A DNA stretch of 64,000 nt from Pseudobutyrivibrio ruminis (GCA_015057315.1 SVER01000010.1:1-64000); one strand, 5' to 3'; positions 1 through 7,720 are shown, counted from the stretch's first letter. Notes: a model not told the origin generated them from the letters alone. Numbers and translations are program-made.

Positions 1-160
1 AATCTTTGAATTCATGTCTTAATAAAAAGGCCATAAGCGAAATTCGCCAGCTATGTTCAGCCACACTTTCTGTCCTACGTTTTGTTGTTGTACAGTGCCT
101 TGGCGTATCTTTTAGCCTTTCCGCAACATGCAATATTTCCAAGTACTCTCTAGCATCCAT
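1..160 (-). CDS. HD-domain hydrolase, YfbR/YfdR-like, 3' part cut off by window edge
   Basis: Only the first 53 codons are in the window. Reading the minus strand from the ATG at 160, the protein starts MDAREYLEILHVAERLKDTP and continues with an HCTT segment, an RRTESVAEHSWR segment and then LMAFLLRHEF. The ESVAEHSWR motif with the following hydrophobic helix is typical of HD-superfamily 5'-deoxynucleotidase/YfbR-like proteins; the His of EHSW would be the first metal ligand, and the HD pair lies beyond the edge. A ggagg ribosome site lies at 166-170, 5 nt before the ATG. The gene diverges from the IS30 element, which lies about 135 bp upstream. The substrate (a deoxynucleotide monophosphate in characterised relatives) is inferred from family only. 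It could also be a more general HD hydrolase. Confidence 0.82.
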   Translation of the reverse strand, partial: MDAREYLEILHVAERLKDTPRHCTTTKRRTESVAEHSWRISLMAFLLRHEFKD

Positions 161-295
161 AGTATCCTCCCATTCGTTGTATCTGCCCTACAAATTGCGA
201 TTTATTAATGTCTTTATTTTAGTTGATTTAACAGCCTAAAGAAAGCTTTAATTACCATATTTTCAATATTTGTTCATTAGAATTATACTAATACT
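161..295. other. Intergenic region between HD gene and IS30 left end
   Basis: This AT-rich stretch of about 135 bp must hold the promoter and leader of the divergent HD-hydrolase gene. I could not pick out a convincing -35/-10 pair. It has a partial palindrome around 277-293 (attag...ctaat) next to the IS end. No small gene with a ribosome site was seen. Confidence 0.5.
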
Positions 296-312
296 GTTCT
301 GCAAATCGATTA
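296..312 (+). repeat. IS30 left terminal inverted repeat
   Basis: gttctgcaaatcgatta matches the reverse complement of 1682-1698 at 15 of 17 positions. It lies 24 bp upstream of the transposase ATG, so the transposase promoter probably overlaps or precedes this end. Confidence 0.8.
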
Positions 313-336
313 CCTATAGAATTTGGAGGTAATCAC

Positions 337-1650
337 ATGAATAATAAACATCTTACATTTGAAGAACGTTCTATAATTGAAGATCTACTAAATAAGGGAG
401 AAAAAATCCACAAGATTGCCCAAAAGCTTGGCAGGCCTGACTCTTCTATCGTTCGTGAAGTACAAAGAAACCGATATGTTTGTCATACTGCCACTAAAGA
501 GAAATGCGAGTTTCAGTTTGGTGCCGGTGCATGTACAGTCATAAATCTATGCCAAAGTGGTAAATGCAGACATATGTCTTGTAGCGGTTGCGATGACTAC
601 TGTAACAGCGATAAATGCCCTGAATATAAGCCATACATTTGCCCTAAGCTACTAAAATCTCCATATGTATGCAATGGCTGCAGTGAAAATCCTTGCCGTA
701 TAAGCGGATTTTCTGCTAAATACAAGTATCAAGCCAGACGAGCTCAGATTGTATATGAAGATAAGCTTAAAGAGTCTAGAGGCGGAATAACACTTTCTGC
801 AGAAGAAATGGAACAACTTGATAACTTAGTATCTCCTCTTCTTCTAAAAGGCCAATCTATAAGGACTATTTATGCAAATCATAAGGATGAAATCCCTTGT
901 TCAGCTAGTACACTCTATGAATACGTAGACCGCTGCTATCTTACCGCTAGAAACATAGATATGCCAAGAAAAGTCCGATTTAAGCCTCGTTATAGCCACG
1001 GAAATCGACCAAAGAGCTTCCAGGACTTTGTATTCAAGAGAACCTACAATGATTTTCAAAAATTCATTGAGGATAAACCTGATTTAAACATTTGGGAATT
1101 AGATACTGTGATAGGAGTCATAGGCGGCTACAGCTTCATGACAATGCTACATCGCAAATCAGGATTTATGATTATATGTCTTCTGAAAGAACACAATCAA
1201 ATGGCCGTAATTGAAGCTATAAATGACATATGCGATAAGCTTGGAATTGAGCTGTTTCAAAAGCTCTTTCAGGTCATTTTAGCTGACCGTGGAACAGAAT
1301 TTGGTAATCCGTATGCTATTGAATGCGATAGAAATGGAGAAATCAAAACGAAGTTGTTTTACTGCGATCCTTATTGCTCATGGCAAAAAGGGATGCTCGA
1401 AAGAAATCATGAGTTTATTAGACAGGTTCTGTCGAAAGGGAAAAGCTTTAATGACCTTTCCCAATCTGACATTCATCTTTTGATGAACCACATCAACAAT
1501 TATCCCCGTGAAAGCTTAAATAATGTATCCCCATACGAATTAGCTAAGCTTCTTCTAGGTGATGAATTTTTGAAGGCTTTAAATGCTGTCAAAATTGAGC
1601 GTGATGACGTTGTTTTAAAGCCTTGGTTGTTGCGTAAACCTGAATATTAA
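337..1650 (+). CDS. IS30-family transposase (DDE), cysteine-rich variant
   Basis: This 437-residue protein catalyses cut-and-copy movement of the element. It has an N-terminal helix-turn-helix of the IS30 type (about residues 5-46, LTFEERSIIEDLL then KIHKIAQKLGRPDSSIVREV). A segment with 13 cysteines (about residues 49-120, several CxxC or CxxxxC pairs) suggests a zinc-binding insert. The DDE catalytic core follows: candidate acidic residues are D256 in WELDTVIG, D317 in ILADRGTEFG and E355 in WQKGMLERNHEF. The RxN-HEF context after the Glu is typical of IS30. A strong ggaggt site precedes the ATG by 6-8 nt. No frameshift or internal stop is seen. Family assignment is firm; the metal-binding role of the Cys block is inferred. 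Confidence 0.93.
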   Translation: MNNKHLTFEERSIIEDLLNKGEKIHKIAQKLGRPDSSIVREVQRNRYVCHTATKEKCEFQFGAGACTVINLCQSGKCRHMSCSGCDDYCNSDKCPEYKPYICPKLLKSPYVCNGCSENPCRISGFSAKYKYQARRAQIVYEDKLKESRGGITLSAEEMEQLDNLVSPLLLKGQSIRTIYANHKDEIPCSASTLYEYVDRCYLTARNIDMPRKVRFKPRYSHGNRPKSFQDFVFKRTYNDFQKFIEDKPDLNIWELDTVIGVIGGYSFMTMLHRKSGFMIICLLKEHNQMAVIEAINDICDKLGIELFQKLFQVILADRGTEFGNPYAIECDRNGEIKTKLFYCDPYCSWQKGMLERNHEFIRQVLSKGKSFNDLSQSDIHLLMNHINNYPRESLNNVSPYELAKLLLGDEFLKALNAVKIERDDVVLKPWLLRKPEY

Positions 1651-1681
1651 TAAAAATTAATTCGAGTAAAGTATAACACAA

Positions 1682-1698
1682 TTATCGGTTTGCAGAAC
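1682..1698 (-). repeat. IS30 right terminal inverted repeat
   Basis: ttatcggtttgcagaac is the inverted counterpart of the left end at 296-312, 15 of 17 matches. It lies 31 bp after the transposase stop codon, as expected for an IS30 element. Confidence 0.8.
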
Positions 1699-1751
1699 TT
1701 AATGCAATATATGGATTCTACCCAGGCATTTAGCATTAAGTTCTGGAAAGC
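1687..1751. repeat. Inverted repeat spanning the IS30 right end and flanking DNA
   Basis: 1687-1705 (inside the IS end and 7 nt of flank) and 1733-1751 are inverted copies with 17 of 19 matches; the inner 12 (agaacttaatgc/gcattaagttct) are perfect. The spacer is 27 nt. The outer arm (gttctggaaagc) resembles the IS end itself, so it may be a decayed second IS end or a palindromic target chosen by the element. Confidence 0.75.
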
Positions 1752-1952
1752 TTGTGTTAAAGGCCTTTTTGGCATGCTTAAATATTGAAAAATAAGGCTC
1801 TTAGATACTATTTTTCCGTTCCTGTCAACTAAAAAAGGCTACCACATTTTTTGCAGTAACCTTTGTAAAATCATGGTATATAGGATTTTTTGCATTTACC
1901 TCTGGAAGTGTGGTATCCTATTATTGTAAAGCCATTTAAGGGAGGTTTATTT
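1752..1952. other. Intergenic region upstream of the Xer-like recombinase
   Basis: With the IS end, this makes about 300 bp without a gene between the transposase and recombinase genes. It holds a palindromic aaaggccttt, an imperfect stem (aaaaaggctac at about 1830-1840 against gtaacctttg at about 1856-1865, one mismatch), and a possible promoter for the recombinase. A 9-nt atttttccg at 1810-1818 equals the left arm of streptococcal difSL, but the right arm is not there. No ORF with a ribosome site was seen. Confidence 0.5.
1895..1924 (+). promoter_or_regulatory. Possible promoter for the Xer-like recombinase gene
   Basis: TTTACC at 1895-1900 and TATTAT at 1919-1924 are separated by 18 nt, with the ribosome site ggaggt about 17 nt further on. 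Matches to the consensus are 4/6 and 5/6. This is the best candidate in the gap but not a strong one. Confidence 0.3.
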
Positions 1953-3017
1953 ATGGGAAAAGATTCAGATTTCTATAAAGATAAATCAAAAAATCAAAAA
2001 GTAAAATTACGTGAGCTTCAAGCTCTACTTCCTAAGCCAGCTCTTGATTATATTTATTCTAAGGAACAAACAACTCAGACCAGCACTTTAATTGCATACT
2101 GTTATGACCTGCTTACCTTCTTTCGATTTTTAGCAGGTCAAGATGTGGAATTACAGGTCGACGATGTCAAAAAAATTGATTACGGGCTTCTTAATAAAGT
2201 TACTGCTGATGATATTGAAAAATATAAAAGATATCTTGAGCTTAACACCGTTGGTGAGCAACATGAAAACAATAAACGAGCCATTGCCCGTAAACTGTCG
2301 CCACTTAGAAGCATGTACAAATACTTAACTGTTCGCGAATATATTACTAAAGATCCAATGCAGCTTGTAGATTTACCTAAGCTTAAAAAGGACAAAAACA
2401 TCGTACGTATGAACAATTATGAGGTTCAGGCCATTTTAAATGCAATTGATTCAGGAAGCGCCTATACATCTGAACGCCAACGCAAATACAATCAAAAAAC
2501 ACGTGGCCGCGACCTGGCAATCCTTACATTAATGCTTAATACAGGGATTCGTGTCAGCGAATGCAATGGTCTGGATTTAACTGACGTTGATTTTCATGTT
2601 AATTCTTTAACAATCGTTCGAAAGGGTGGCGGACAGGATATTATTTACTTCAATGATGATGTTGCAGAAGTTCTAAAAGACTATATTAACGGTGAAAGGG
2701 AATATATTATCCCTGTTGAAGGCCATGAAACTGCTCTCTTCTATTCTTTACAGGGTAAACGAATTAGCGTAGATGCAATTGAGAATTTAGTGAAAAAATA
2801 CGCTAAAATGGTAGTTCCAAACAAGAAAATCACGCCTCATAAGCTTAGAAGTACCTATGGTACTGCCCTTTATCGCGAAACTGGCGATATCCGCCTGGTA
2901 GCAGATGTACTAGGCCACGAAAATATTAATACTACTATCGACTACTATGCTGCCATTGAAGACGAGCACAAGCTTCAGGCCCGTAATGCAGTAGATTTTA
3001 AACGAAGCGATCATTAA
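1953..3017 (+). CDS. Tyrosine recombinase, XerS-like
   Basis: The 354-residue product has an N-terminal SAM-like core-binding domain (about 10-130) and a C-terminal catalytic domain with the full set of residues: R200 (GIRVSE), K224 (RKGGG), H296 and R299 (TPHKLRSTYG), H322 (LGHENINTT) and Tyr331. Length, the LLPKPALDYIYSK opening and the ERQ-KYNQKTRGRDLAIL segment resemble XerS, the single Xer enzyme of streptococci that resolves chromosome dimers at dif with FtsK. I chose the ATG at 1953 because gggaggt lies 6 nt upstream; an upstream in-frame ATG at 1890 lacks a ribosome site. No phage or ICE genes are adjacent, so a chromosomal Xer role is more likely than prophage integration, but a small mobile-element integrase is possible. 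Confidence 0.82.
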   Translation: MGKDSDFYKDKSKNQKVKLRELQALLPKPALDYIYSKEQTTQTSTLIAYCYDLLTFFRFLAGQDVELQVDDVKKIDYGLLNKVTADDIEKYKRYLELNTVGEQHENNKRAIARKLSPLRSMYKYLTVREYITKDPMQLVDLPKLKKDKNIVRMNNYEVQAILNAIDSGSAYTSERQRKYNQKTRGRDLAILTLMLNTGIRVSECNGLDLTDVDFHVNSLTIVRKGGGQDIIYFNDDVAEVLKDYINGEREYIIPVEGHETALFYSLQGKRISVDAIENLVKKYAKMVVPNKKITPHKLRSTYGTALYRETGDIRLVADVLGHENINTTIDYYAAIEDEHKLQARNAVDFKRSDH

Positions 3018-3057
3018 TTATTTATAATAGAGACTTGAAGGAGATAATTTAATAATT

Positions 3058-4533
3058 ATGCTGAAAAAATATTGGAAAATTTGCTTGTTTACACTTTTTA
3101 TTTTCCTTGGTTTACTGTTCTTTTTTAATTTTATTAATCCTTTAACTGTTTATGATGCAGATGATTGGTTATATATTTATTCTTTACGTAAACCTATCCC
3201 AATTTTACACGACTGGAATCCAACAAGAGTTTTTCCTGAAGTTGTAATGCCATTAATATCTTATTTTGGAGCTTATGTTTTCTATCCAATAACAAATAAT
3301 TATTTTAGATCTTTATCTATTGCCCATGGCCTGTTTGCAAGCATATTGCTCACAATATATTTTGTCCAATTTGTTGTTTTATTCTATAAACGCAATTTTG
3401 CCACTTTAAACAGAAGTATTGCCTACGGATTTTTATTTATATTGCTTCATTTTATTTCTCATATTATTATGGGAAGCAATAATTTTTACATGCTAGGTTC
3501 TATTAATCTGACAAGCTTTTATTTCTATACTTTATCAGCTATTCTTAATGCCATCCTTGTAATGCATTTTATGTCTTATGGTGGAGTTAAGGAATGGTTC
3601 AAAAATAGTAATTTATTTCATAAGCTTATAGTCTTTATAGGATTTTATTTTGCTATTAATTCTAATCTATTCTCATCTGTTATTTTAGCTACATATATAG
3701 GGGCAAATTTACTATTAACTCTTATAAATAAAATTAAAAATAAGACATTTAATCTCATATCATACTGCGGCGAAAACTGGCTAGAGCTAATTCTTATAAT
3801 TTGTTGGTTTGGTGTTAATGTAATTGAAACTACTGGAGGCAGAGCTTGCAGTATTCATAAAAATATCCTATTAACTGTACCACTGTCTTTAATGATGGGG
3901 TTATTAAGCCTAATTGCTAAAAATGTTTTTGTTACTATTTTAGACATAGTTGTTTTCAGCTCTTGGTATAAGCTTAAAAATAAGAAATTAAATGCTACAT
4001 CAATAAGATTTATTCTTTACATAACATTTACTTTAGTATATGAAATATTATTAAGTTCTGCTTCAGATCCTACTTATGTATTAAGAAGTGAAGTATCAAT
4101 GTGTACTTTCTTCTATTTATTTATGGGAATGATTGCTTGTTTAAATGAATTAATCAAAGCTGATAATAAGAAAACAAAATTACCATTGATTTTAGTAGGA
4201 ACAATTCTATGTTTATTCAATAATCCAGGTAATCTTTATCAACGCTATAACTACTCTAATATTCCAGTTGATAAATGCGAAAAAGTTATGGATGATCTAA
4301 TTAAGCAGATAAAAACAGCTCAAGAAAATGGGGAAAAGGAAATTGTACTTGTTATTCCAAAATTTGAAGAGGATGATGACAACTGGCCATTAAGTTATTT
4401 TATAGGTGATAGGGTTGCTAAAGCACTTTATAAGCATAATGTAGTTGATAGCTATATCACAATTAAAGATGTGAAAGCTAGTAAAGAAAAGAATGATGAA
4501 TTTGGTATAGATACAATCAGTTGGCTAAAATGA
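3058..4533 (+). CDS. Polytopic membrane protein, unrecognised; GT-C-like N-terminus
   Basis: This 491-residue protein has about 10-12 hydrophobic segments starting with a transmembrane helix at residues 8-27, and a soluble C-terminal tail of about 90 residues with a VLVIPKFEEDDDNWPLSY segment. Directly after the first helix is YDADDW (D33, D35, D36), a place where GT-C glycosyltransferases carry an acidic DxD-like motif. That similarity suggests a membrane glycosyltransferase or an uncharacterised family such as DUF6056, but I do not recognise it with certainty. The ribosome site gaaggaga precedes the ATG. It lies 40 nt after the recombinase gene in the same direction and is richer in A+T and in TTA codons than the minus-strand genes, which fits an accessory or transferred gene. 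Confidence 0.6.
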   Translation: MLKKYWKICLFTLFIFLGLLFFFNFINPLTVYDADDWLYIYSLRKPIPILHDWNPTRVFPEVVMPLISYFGAYVFYPITNNYFRSLSIAHGLFASILLTIYFVQFVVLFYKRNFATLNRSIAYGFLFILLHFISHIIMGSNNFYMLGSINLTSFYFYTLSAILNAILVMHFMSYGGVKEWFKNSNLFHKLIVFIGFYFAINSNLFSSVILATYIGANLLLTLINKIKNKTFNLISYCGENWLELILIICWFGVNVIETTGGRACSIHKNILLTVPLSLMMGLLSLIAKNVFVTILDIVVFSSWYKLKNKKLNATSIRFILYITFTLVYEILLSSASDPTYVLRSEVSMCTFFYLFMGMIACLNELIKADNKKTKLPLILVGTILCLFNNPGNLYQRYNYSNIPVDKCEKVMDDLIKQIKTAQENGEKEIVLVIPKFEEDDDNWPLSYFIGDRVAKALYKHNVVDSYITIKDVKASKEKNDEFGIDTISWLK

Positions 4534-4570
4534 ATGATGCAATCTATTCTAGAAAAATTTAACAAATAAA

Positions 4571-4612
4571 AAACTTGTTGGCATAGATAAAAATCTAATT
4601 GCCAGCAAGTTT
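4571..4612. terminator. Bidirectional terminator between convergent genes
   Basis: aaacttgttggca (4571-4583) pairs with tgccagcaagttt (4600-4612), 12 of 13 with one G-T wobble, loop 16 nt. T-runs follow on both strands, so it can end the plus-strand membrane gene and the minus-strand rluD operon. Confidence 0.85.
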
Positions 4613-5527
4613 TTATTTCATTTTTTCATATTTTGCAAGCAGATTTTCAAAATATTCAGGTAAAGGAGCATTAACCTCCACATACAAACCTGTAGTTGGC
4701 TGAATAAAGCCTAAAGTTTGAGCATGAAGAGTTTGACCTTCTAGCCCCTTTACAGGCTTACCATAAACATCATCTCCTAAAAGGGGATGTCCAATATGAG
4801 CCATGTGAACACGAATTTGATGGGTTCTACCAGTTTCAAGTTTAAACTGTACATAAGAATACCCTTTAAATTGCTCTAAAACGGTAAAATGAGTGATTGC
4901 CTCTCTTCCATCATTTACTACAGCCATCTTCTTTCTATCCTTTGGATTTCGGCCAATAGGAGCGTTTATAGTGCCTTCTTCAACCTTGAAGTTACCCACA
5001 ACAATTCCTTTATATATACGATTAACAGAATGAACCTTTATCTGAGCTGCAATATCATTGTGGGCCTTGTCGTTTTTACAGACAAGAAGGGAGCCTGTGG
5101 TATTCATATCAATTCGATGGACGATACCGGGGCGTATTTCACCATTAATGCCTGAAAGAGAGTCTTTACAGTGATACATTAGTGCATTTACAAGAGTACC
5201 TGAATAATGTCCTGGTGCAGGATGTACAACCATCCCCTTTGGTTTATTAACCACAATTACATCTTCATCTTCATAAAGAATATCAATAGGAATATCTTCA
5301 GGTTCAATATCGATTTCTTTTACAGGCTCGATGCTTACAACAATTTCATCACCAAGCTTTGTTTGATATTTTGATTTAATCTGTTTTCCATTAACTAAAA
5401 CAAAGCCACTATCAATTGCTTTTTGATAGTAGCTTCTAGATTTTTCCGGTAATGATGACGCTAAATATTTATCGATACGAATACCTGAATCAGCAGCATC
5501 TTCAATTGAAAGATTAAATTCATCCAT
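4613..5527 (-). CDS. rluD: RluA/RluD-family pseudouridine synthase
   Basis: The 304-residue protein converts uridine to pseudouridine, in RluD at 23S rRNA helix 69. It has an N-terminal S4 RNA-binding domain (about residues 15-75) and the catalytic domain with the HRID motif at 137-140, D140 being the catalytic Asp, followed by TTGSLLV. The later QFKLETGRTHQIRVHMAHIGHPLLGD block is also typical. It is the last gene of aroB-lspA-rluD; its ATG shares one base with the lspA stop (TAATG), so translation is probably coupled. Which RNA position is modified cannot be told from sequence; RluD is the best guess because of the S4 domain and the lspA neighbour. Confidence 0.92.
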   Translation of the reverse strand: MDEFNLSIEDAADSGIRIDKYLASSLPEKSRSYYQKAIDSGFVLVNGKQIKSKYQTKLGDEIVVSIEPVKEIDIEPEDIPIDILYEDEDVIVVNKPKGMVVHPAPGHYSGTLVNALMYHCKDSLSGINGEIRPGIVHRIDMNTTGSLLVCKNDKAHNDIAAQIKVHSVNRIYKGIVVGNFKVEEGTINAPIGRNPKDRKKMAVVNDGREAITHFTVLEQFKGYSYVQFKLETGRTHQIRVHMAHIGHPLLGDDVYGKPVKGLEGQTLHAQTLGFIQPTTGLYVEVNAPLPEYFENLLAKYEKMK

Positions 5528-6051
5528 TATCTCTTAATCCTTAGATTTTGCTTTATTTCTTCGAAATCTTCATCCTTATAATAAAATAAAACAAGGAAGA
5601 ATAAAATAATTACACTTACAGTAACATAGCAATCAGCAACATTAAACACAGGAAAATCAATAAGTGAAAAATAAATAAAATCGACTACGTAATGATTGAT
5701 AATCCTATCGATATAATTGCCGATGGCACCAGCTATTAAAAATAATAATACATAGTTAAGTGCAGTGTATTTCTTCACACGTGGCATTCTAAATAACAAA
5801 TAAATGATAAATAAAAGAAGAATTGGAGTTATAATTGCAAATAGTACCTGCTGTCCCTCTAACAATGAAAAAGCAGCCCCAGTATTTTCTAAATAGTGAA
5901 ATTGCAAAACTCCTGGAATCAGTATAAAGTCATCTTTATTCATTAAAAATGAAACTGCTAAATCCTTTGTAAACTGATCAAATAAAATTAAAACTAAAAC
6001 GAATGCTAATGCAAAAATAAATGATGTAATTCCTTTTTTCTTGTAAAACAT
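5527..6051 (-). CDS. lspA: Lipoprotein signal peptidase (signal peptidase II)
   Basis: This 174-residue inner-membrane aspartic protease cleaves prolipoproteins before the lipidated cysteine. Four hydrophobic helices are visible, with the conserved blocks LENTGAAFSLL (about 54-64), GNYIDRI with catalytic D115, and FNVADCYV with catalytic D140. The length is normal. Start and stop overlap both neighbours by one base. Likely substrates in this window include the predicted lipoproteins at 10361-11341 and 30087-31214. Confidence 0.96.
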   Translation of the reverse strand: MFYKKKGITSFIFALAFVLVLILFDQFTKDLAVSFLMNKDDFILIPGVLQFHYLENTGAAFSLLEGQQVLFAIITPILLLFIIYLLFRMPRVKKYTALNYVLLFLIAGAIGNYIDRIINHYVVDFIYFSLIDFPVFNVADCYVTVSVIILFFLVLFYYKDEDFEEIKQNLRIKR

Positions 6052-7139
6052 TATTCCAACACCTTATCAATGGCAAATAACAAATCCTCATCAGAAAATT
6101 CCAGATATGAATCTGCCTCGCCTATATTTTTTAATATAATAAACTTTATTTTCGAATCTGTCATCTTTTTATCTGATTTTGAAGCAGATAAAATATCTGT
6201 ATTCTTTAATCCGCTAACAGAAACAGGTAAATTATACTCTTTTAATACATTAATTACATCTAAAATTTCTGACTCATTTATAAAACCAAGTTTATTAGAT
6301 AAATGCAGTGCGCATACCATACCAAGAGATACACATTGACCGTGGCCAAGTTTAAAATCACTAAGCTTTTCAATGGCATGACCTAGTGTATGCCCGAAAT
6401 TAAGATAAGCGCGAATACCCTTTTCCTTAGGGTCGATTTCTACCACATGACCTTTTATTTTGCAGCATTCACTGACTGTGTGTGCAAGTGCATCATAATC
6501 CTTGCCGTTAACAGCATCCTTATTGTCCTTAATCCACTGATAGAACTTGTCATCGGCAATAAGAGCGCTTTTAATTACCTCACCCATGCCACAAGCAAAA
6601 TTGTAGTTATCAAGGCTATTTAATGTGCCTAGATTCATATATACGAGACGTGGCATATAAAAAGCGCCAACCATATTCTTGTAGCCTTTAAAATCCACCC
6701 CTGTTTTACCACCTACAGAGCTATCTACCTGGGATAATAGTGTGGTTGGTATTTGGATAAAATCAATGCCCCGAAGAAATGTAGCTGCAGCAAAGCCTGT
6801 AAGATCTCCAACAACGCCGCCACCTAGTGCAACAAGCAGTGAGTTTCTAGTGTAGCGTTCAAGAATTAAATGCTCATAAAGCTGATTAACAGTGTCAAGA
6901 TTCTTAGATGCTTCACCAGCTTCAAAACAAAAAGAAGAAACCTTACTTCCTGTTTTTTCAAAGATAGATGTAACTTCAGCTAAATAAAGCTTTGCAACAT
7001 TAGAATCAGAAACAATACAAATATTATCGTATTTACGATTCACTTCAGTATTAAATACACTAAGCAAATCATTAAAATCAGGTCTGAAACAAATCTTGTA
7101 GCAAGGCTTACCTTCGTAATTAATATTCAAGTCTTTCAT
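6051..7139 (-). CDS. aroB: 3-dehydroquinate synthase
   Basis: This 362-residue NAD- and metal-dependent enzyme makes 3-dehydroquinate from DAHP in the shikimate pathway. Visible family blocks are LGGGVVGDLTGFAAATFLRG (about 105-124), PTTLLSQVDSSVGGKTGV (131-148), the metal-ligand region GMGEVIKSALI, and the metal-binding LNFGHTLGHAIE and LGHGQCVSLG. The ATG at 7139 has gggag 7 nt upstream. No other aro gene is near. A strong terminator sits directly upstream, after sepF, so transcription must come by read-through or from a promoter I could not see. Confidence 0.96.
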   Translation of the reverse strand: MKDLNINYEGKPCYKICFRPDFNDLLSVFNTEVNRKYDNICIVSDSNVAKLYLAEVTSIFEKTGSKVSSFCFEAGEASKNLDTVNQLYEHLILERYTRNSLLVALGGGVVGDLTGFAAATFLRGIDFIQIPTTLLSQVDSSVGGKTGVDFKGYKNMVGAFYMPRLVYMNLGTLNSLDNYNFACGMGEVIKSALIADDKFYQWIKDNKDAVNGKDYDALAHTVSECCKIKGHVVEIDPKEKGIRAYLNFGHTLGHAIEKLSDFKLGHGQCVSLGMVCALHLSNKLGFINESEILDVINVLKEYNLPVSVSGLKNTDILSASKSDKKMTDSKIKFIILKNIGEADSYLEFSDEDLLFAIDKVLE

Positions 7140-7164
7140 GCATTATCTCCCATATAAACAAAAA

Positions 7165-7186
7165 GCACCAGACTAATGTCTGGTGC
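7165..7186 (-). terminator. Intrinsic terminator after sepF
   Basis: gcaccagac (7165-7173) and gtctggtgc (7178-7186) form a perfect 9-bp stem with a 4-nt loop. On the minus strand it is followed by ttttt, a classic terminator for the sepF transcript. Only 25 nt remain before the aroB start. Confidence 0.88.
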
Positions 7187-7198
7187 AAAACAATTCAC

Positions 7199-7705
7199 TT
7201 AAAAGCCTGTTTGAATTCCTGTGAAGTCAAAGGCATCTACGATTCCTGCCAAATCACCAGATAACTCAACTCCTGCAGGTGTTATAATAAAGATATAATC
7301 CTCGATGCGCTGAAGATTTCCATCTATTGCATAGCATGTACCACAAGTAAAATCTATGATACGCTGAGCTACTCCTAAATCTAAGCCTTTCATATTAAGC
7401 AAAACAGTTCTTTCTGCTAATAATGTTTCGGAAATCTCTCTTGCATCCTCAAATGAAGATGGCTTAATAACACAAACTTCCATAACAGTTCCTTTCGATT
7501 TATTTCTCATTGGTGTAATCTTAGGTGCTGGTCTAACAGCTCTAGGCTCTTTCTCAGCTGGCTTGTTTAAAGCAGGACGCCTATCTTCTTCATTTTTAGA
7601 AAACTTGTTAAAGAAAGATTTGTCTTCCTCTTCATATAATTCATCGTCATCATAATCGTCATAGTCATCGCTTAGATGCATAGCGTCTAACATTCTTTCA
7701 AACAT
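7199..7705 (-). CDS. sepF: Cell division protein SepF
   Basis: This 168-residue cytosolic protein polymerises on the membrane and tethers FtsZ in Gram-positive bacteria. It starts with a short amphipathic helix (MFERMLDAMHL) that binds membrane in known SepFs, followed by an acidic and basic low-complexity linker. The globular domain begins near residue 70 (TVMEVCVIKPSSFEDAREI) with the conserved RTVLLNMKGLD and AQRIIDFTCGTCYAIDGNLQRI. aaggag lies 7 nt before the ATG. It follows yggS by 15 nt, the standard yggS-sepF pairing. Confidence 0.95.
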   Translation of the reverse strand: MFERMLDAMHLSDDYDDYDDDELYEEEDKSFFNKFSKNEEDRRPALNKPAEKEPRAVRPAPKITPMRNKSKGTVMEVCVIKPSSFEDAREISETLLAERTVLLNMKGLDLGVAQRIIDFTCGTCYAIDGNLQRIEDYIFIITPAGVELSGDLAGIVDAFDFTGIQTGF

Positions 7706-7720
7706 AGCATTACTCCTTCA

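Larger units (their letters stand above)
296..1698 (+). mobile_element. IS30-family insertion sequence, apparently complete
   Basis: The element is about 1.4 kb with one transposase gene. Its ends are imperfect inverted repeats: 296-312 begins gttctgcaaatcgatta, and the reverse complement of 1682-1698 begins gttctgcaaaccgataa, giving 15 of 17 matches. Size, single gene and repeat position fit the IS30 family. A target duplication of the usual 2-3 bp could not be assigned with certainty. The intact transposase and well-matched ends suggest a recent, possibly active copy. The right end takes part in a larger palindrome with flanking DNA (1687-1751). Confidence 0.85.

Noticed and set aside
6..239. 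Plus-strand open frame of 77 codons at the left edge
   Set aside because: It lies over the minus-strand HD-hydrolase start, has no ribosome site, and its product resembles no family; the minus-strand reading has a strong motif and ribosome site.
1810..1840. dif site next to the Xer-like gene
   Set aside because: Only the left 9 nt match difSL; the second arm and central region are not recognisable, so I do not call it a site (kept as a question in findings).
1..4612. Prophage or integrative element built around the recombinase
   Set aside because: There are no phage structural, replication, relaxase or excisionase genes and no att repeats; a chromosomal Xer plus an IS explains the content.
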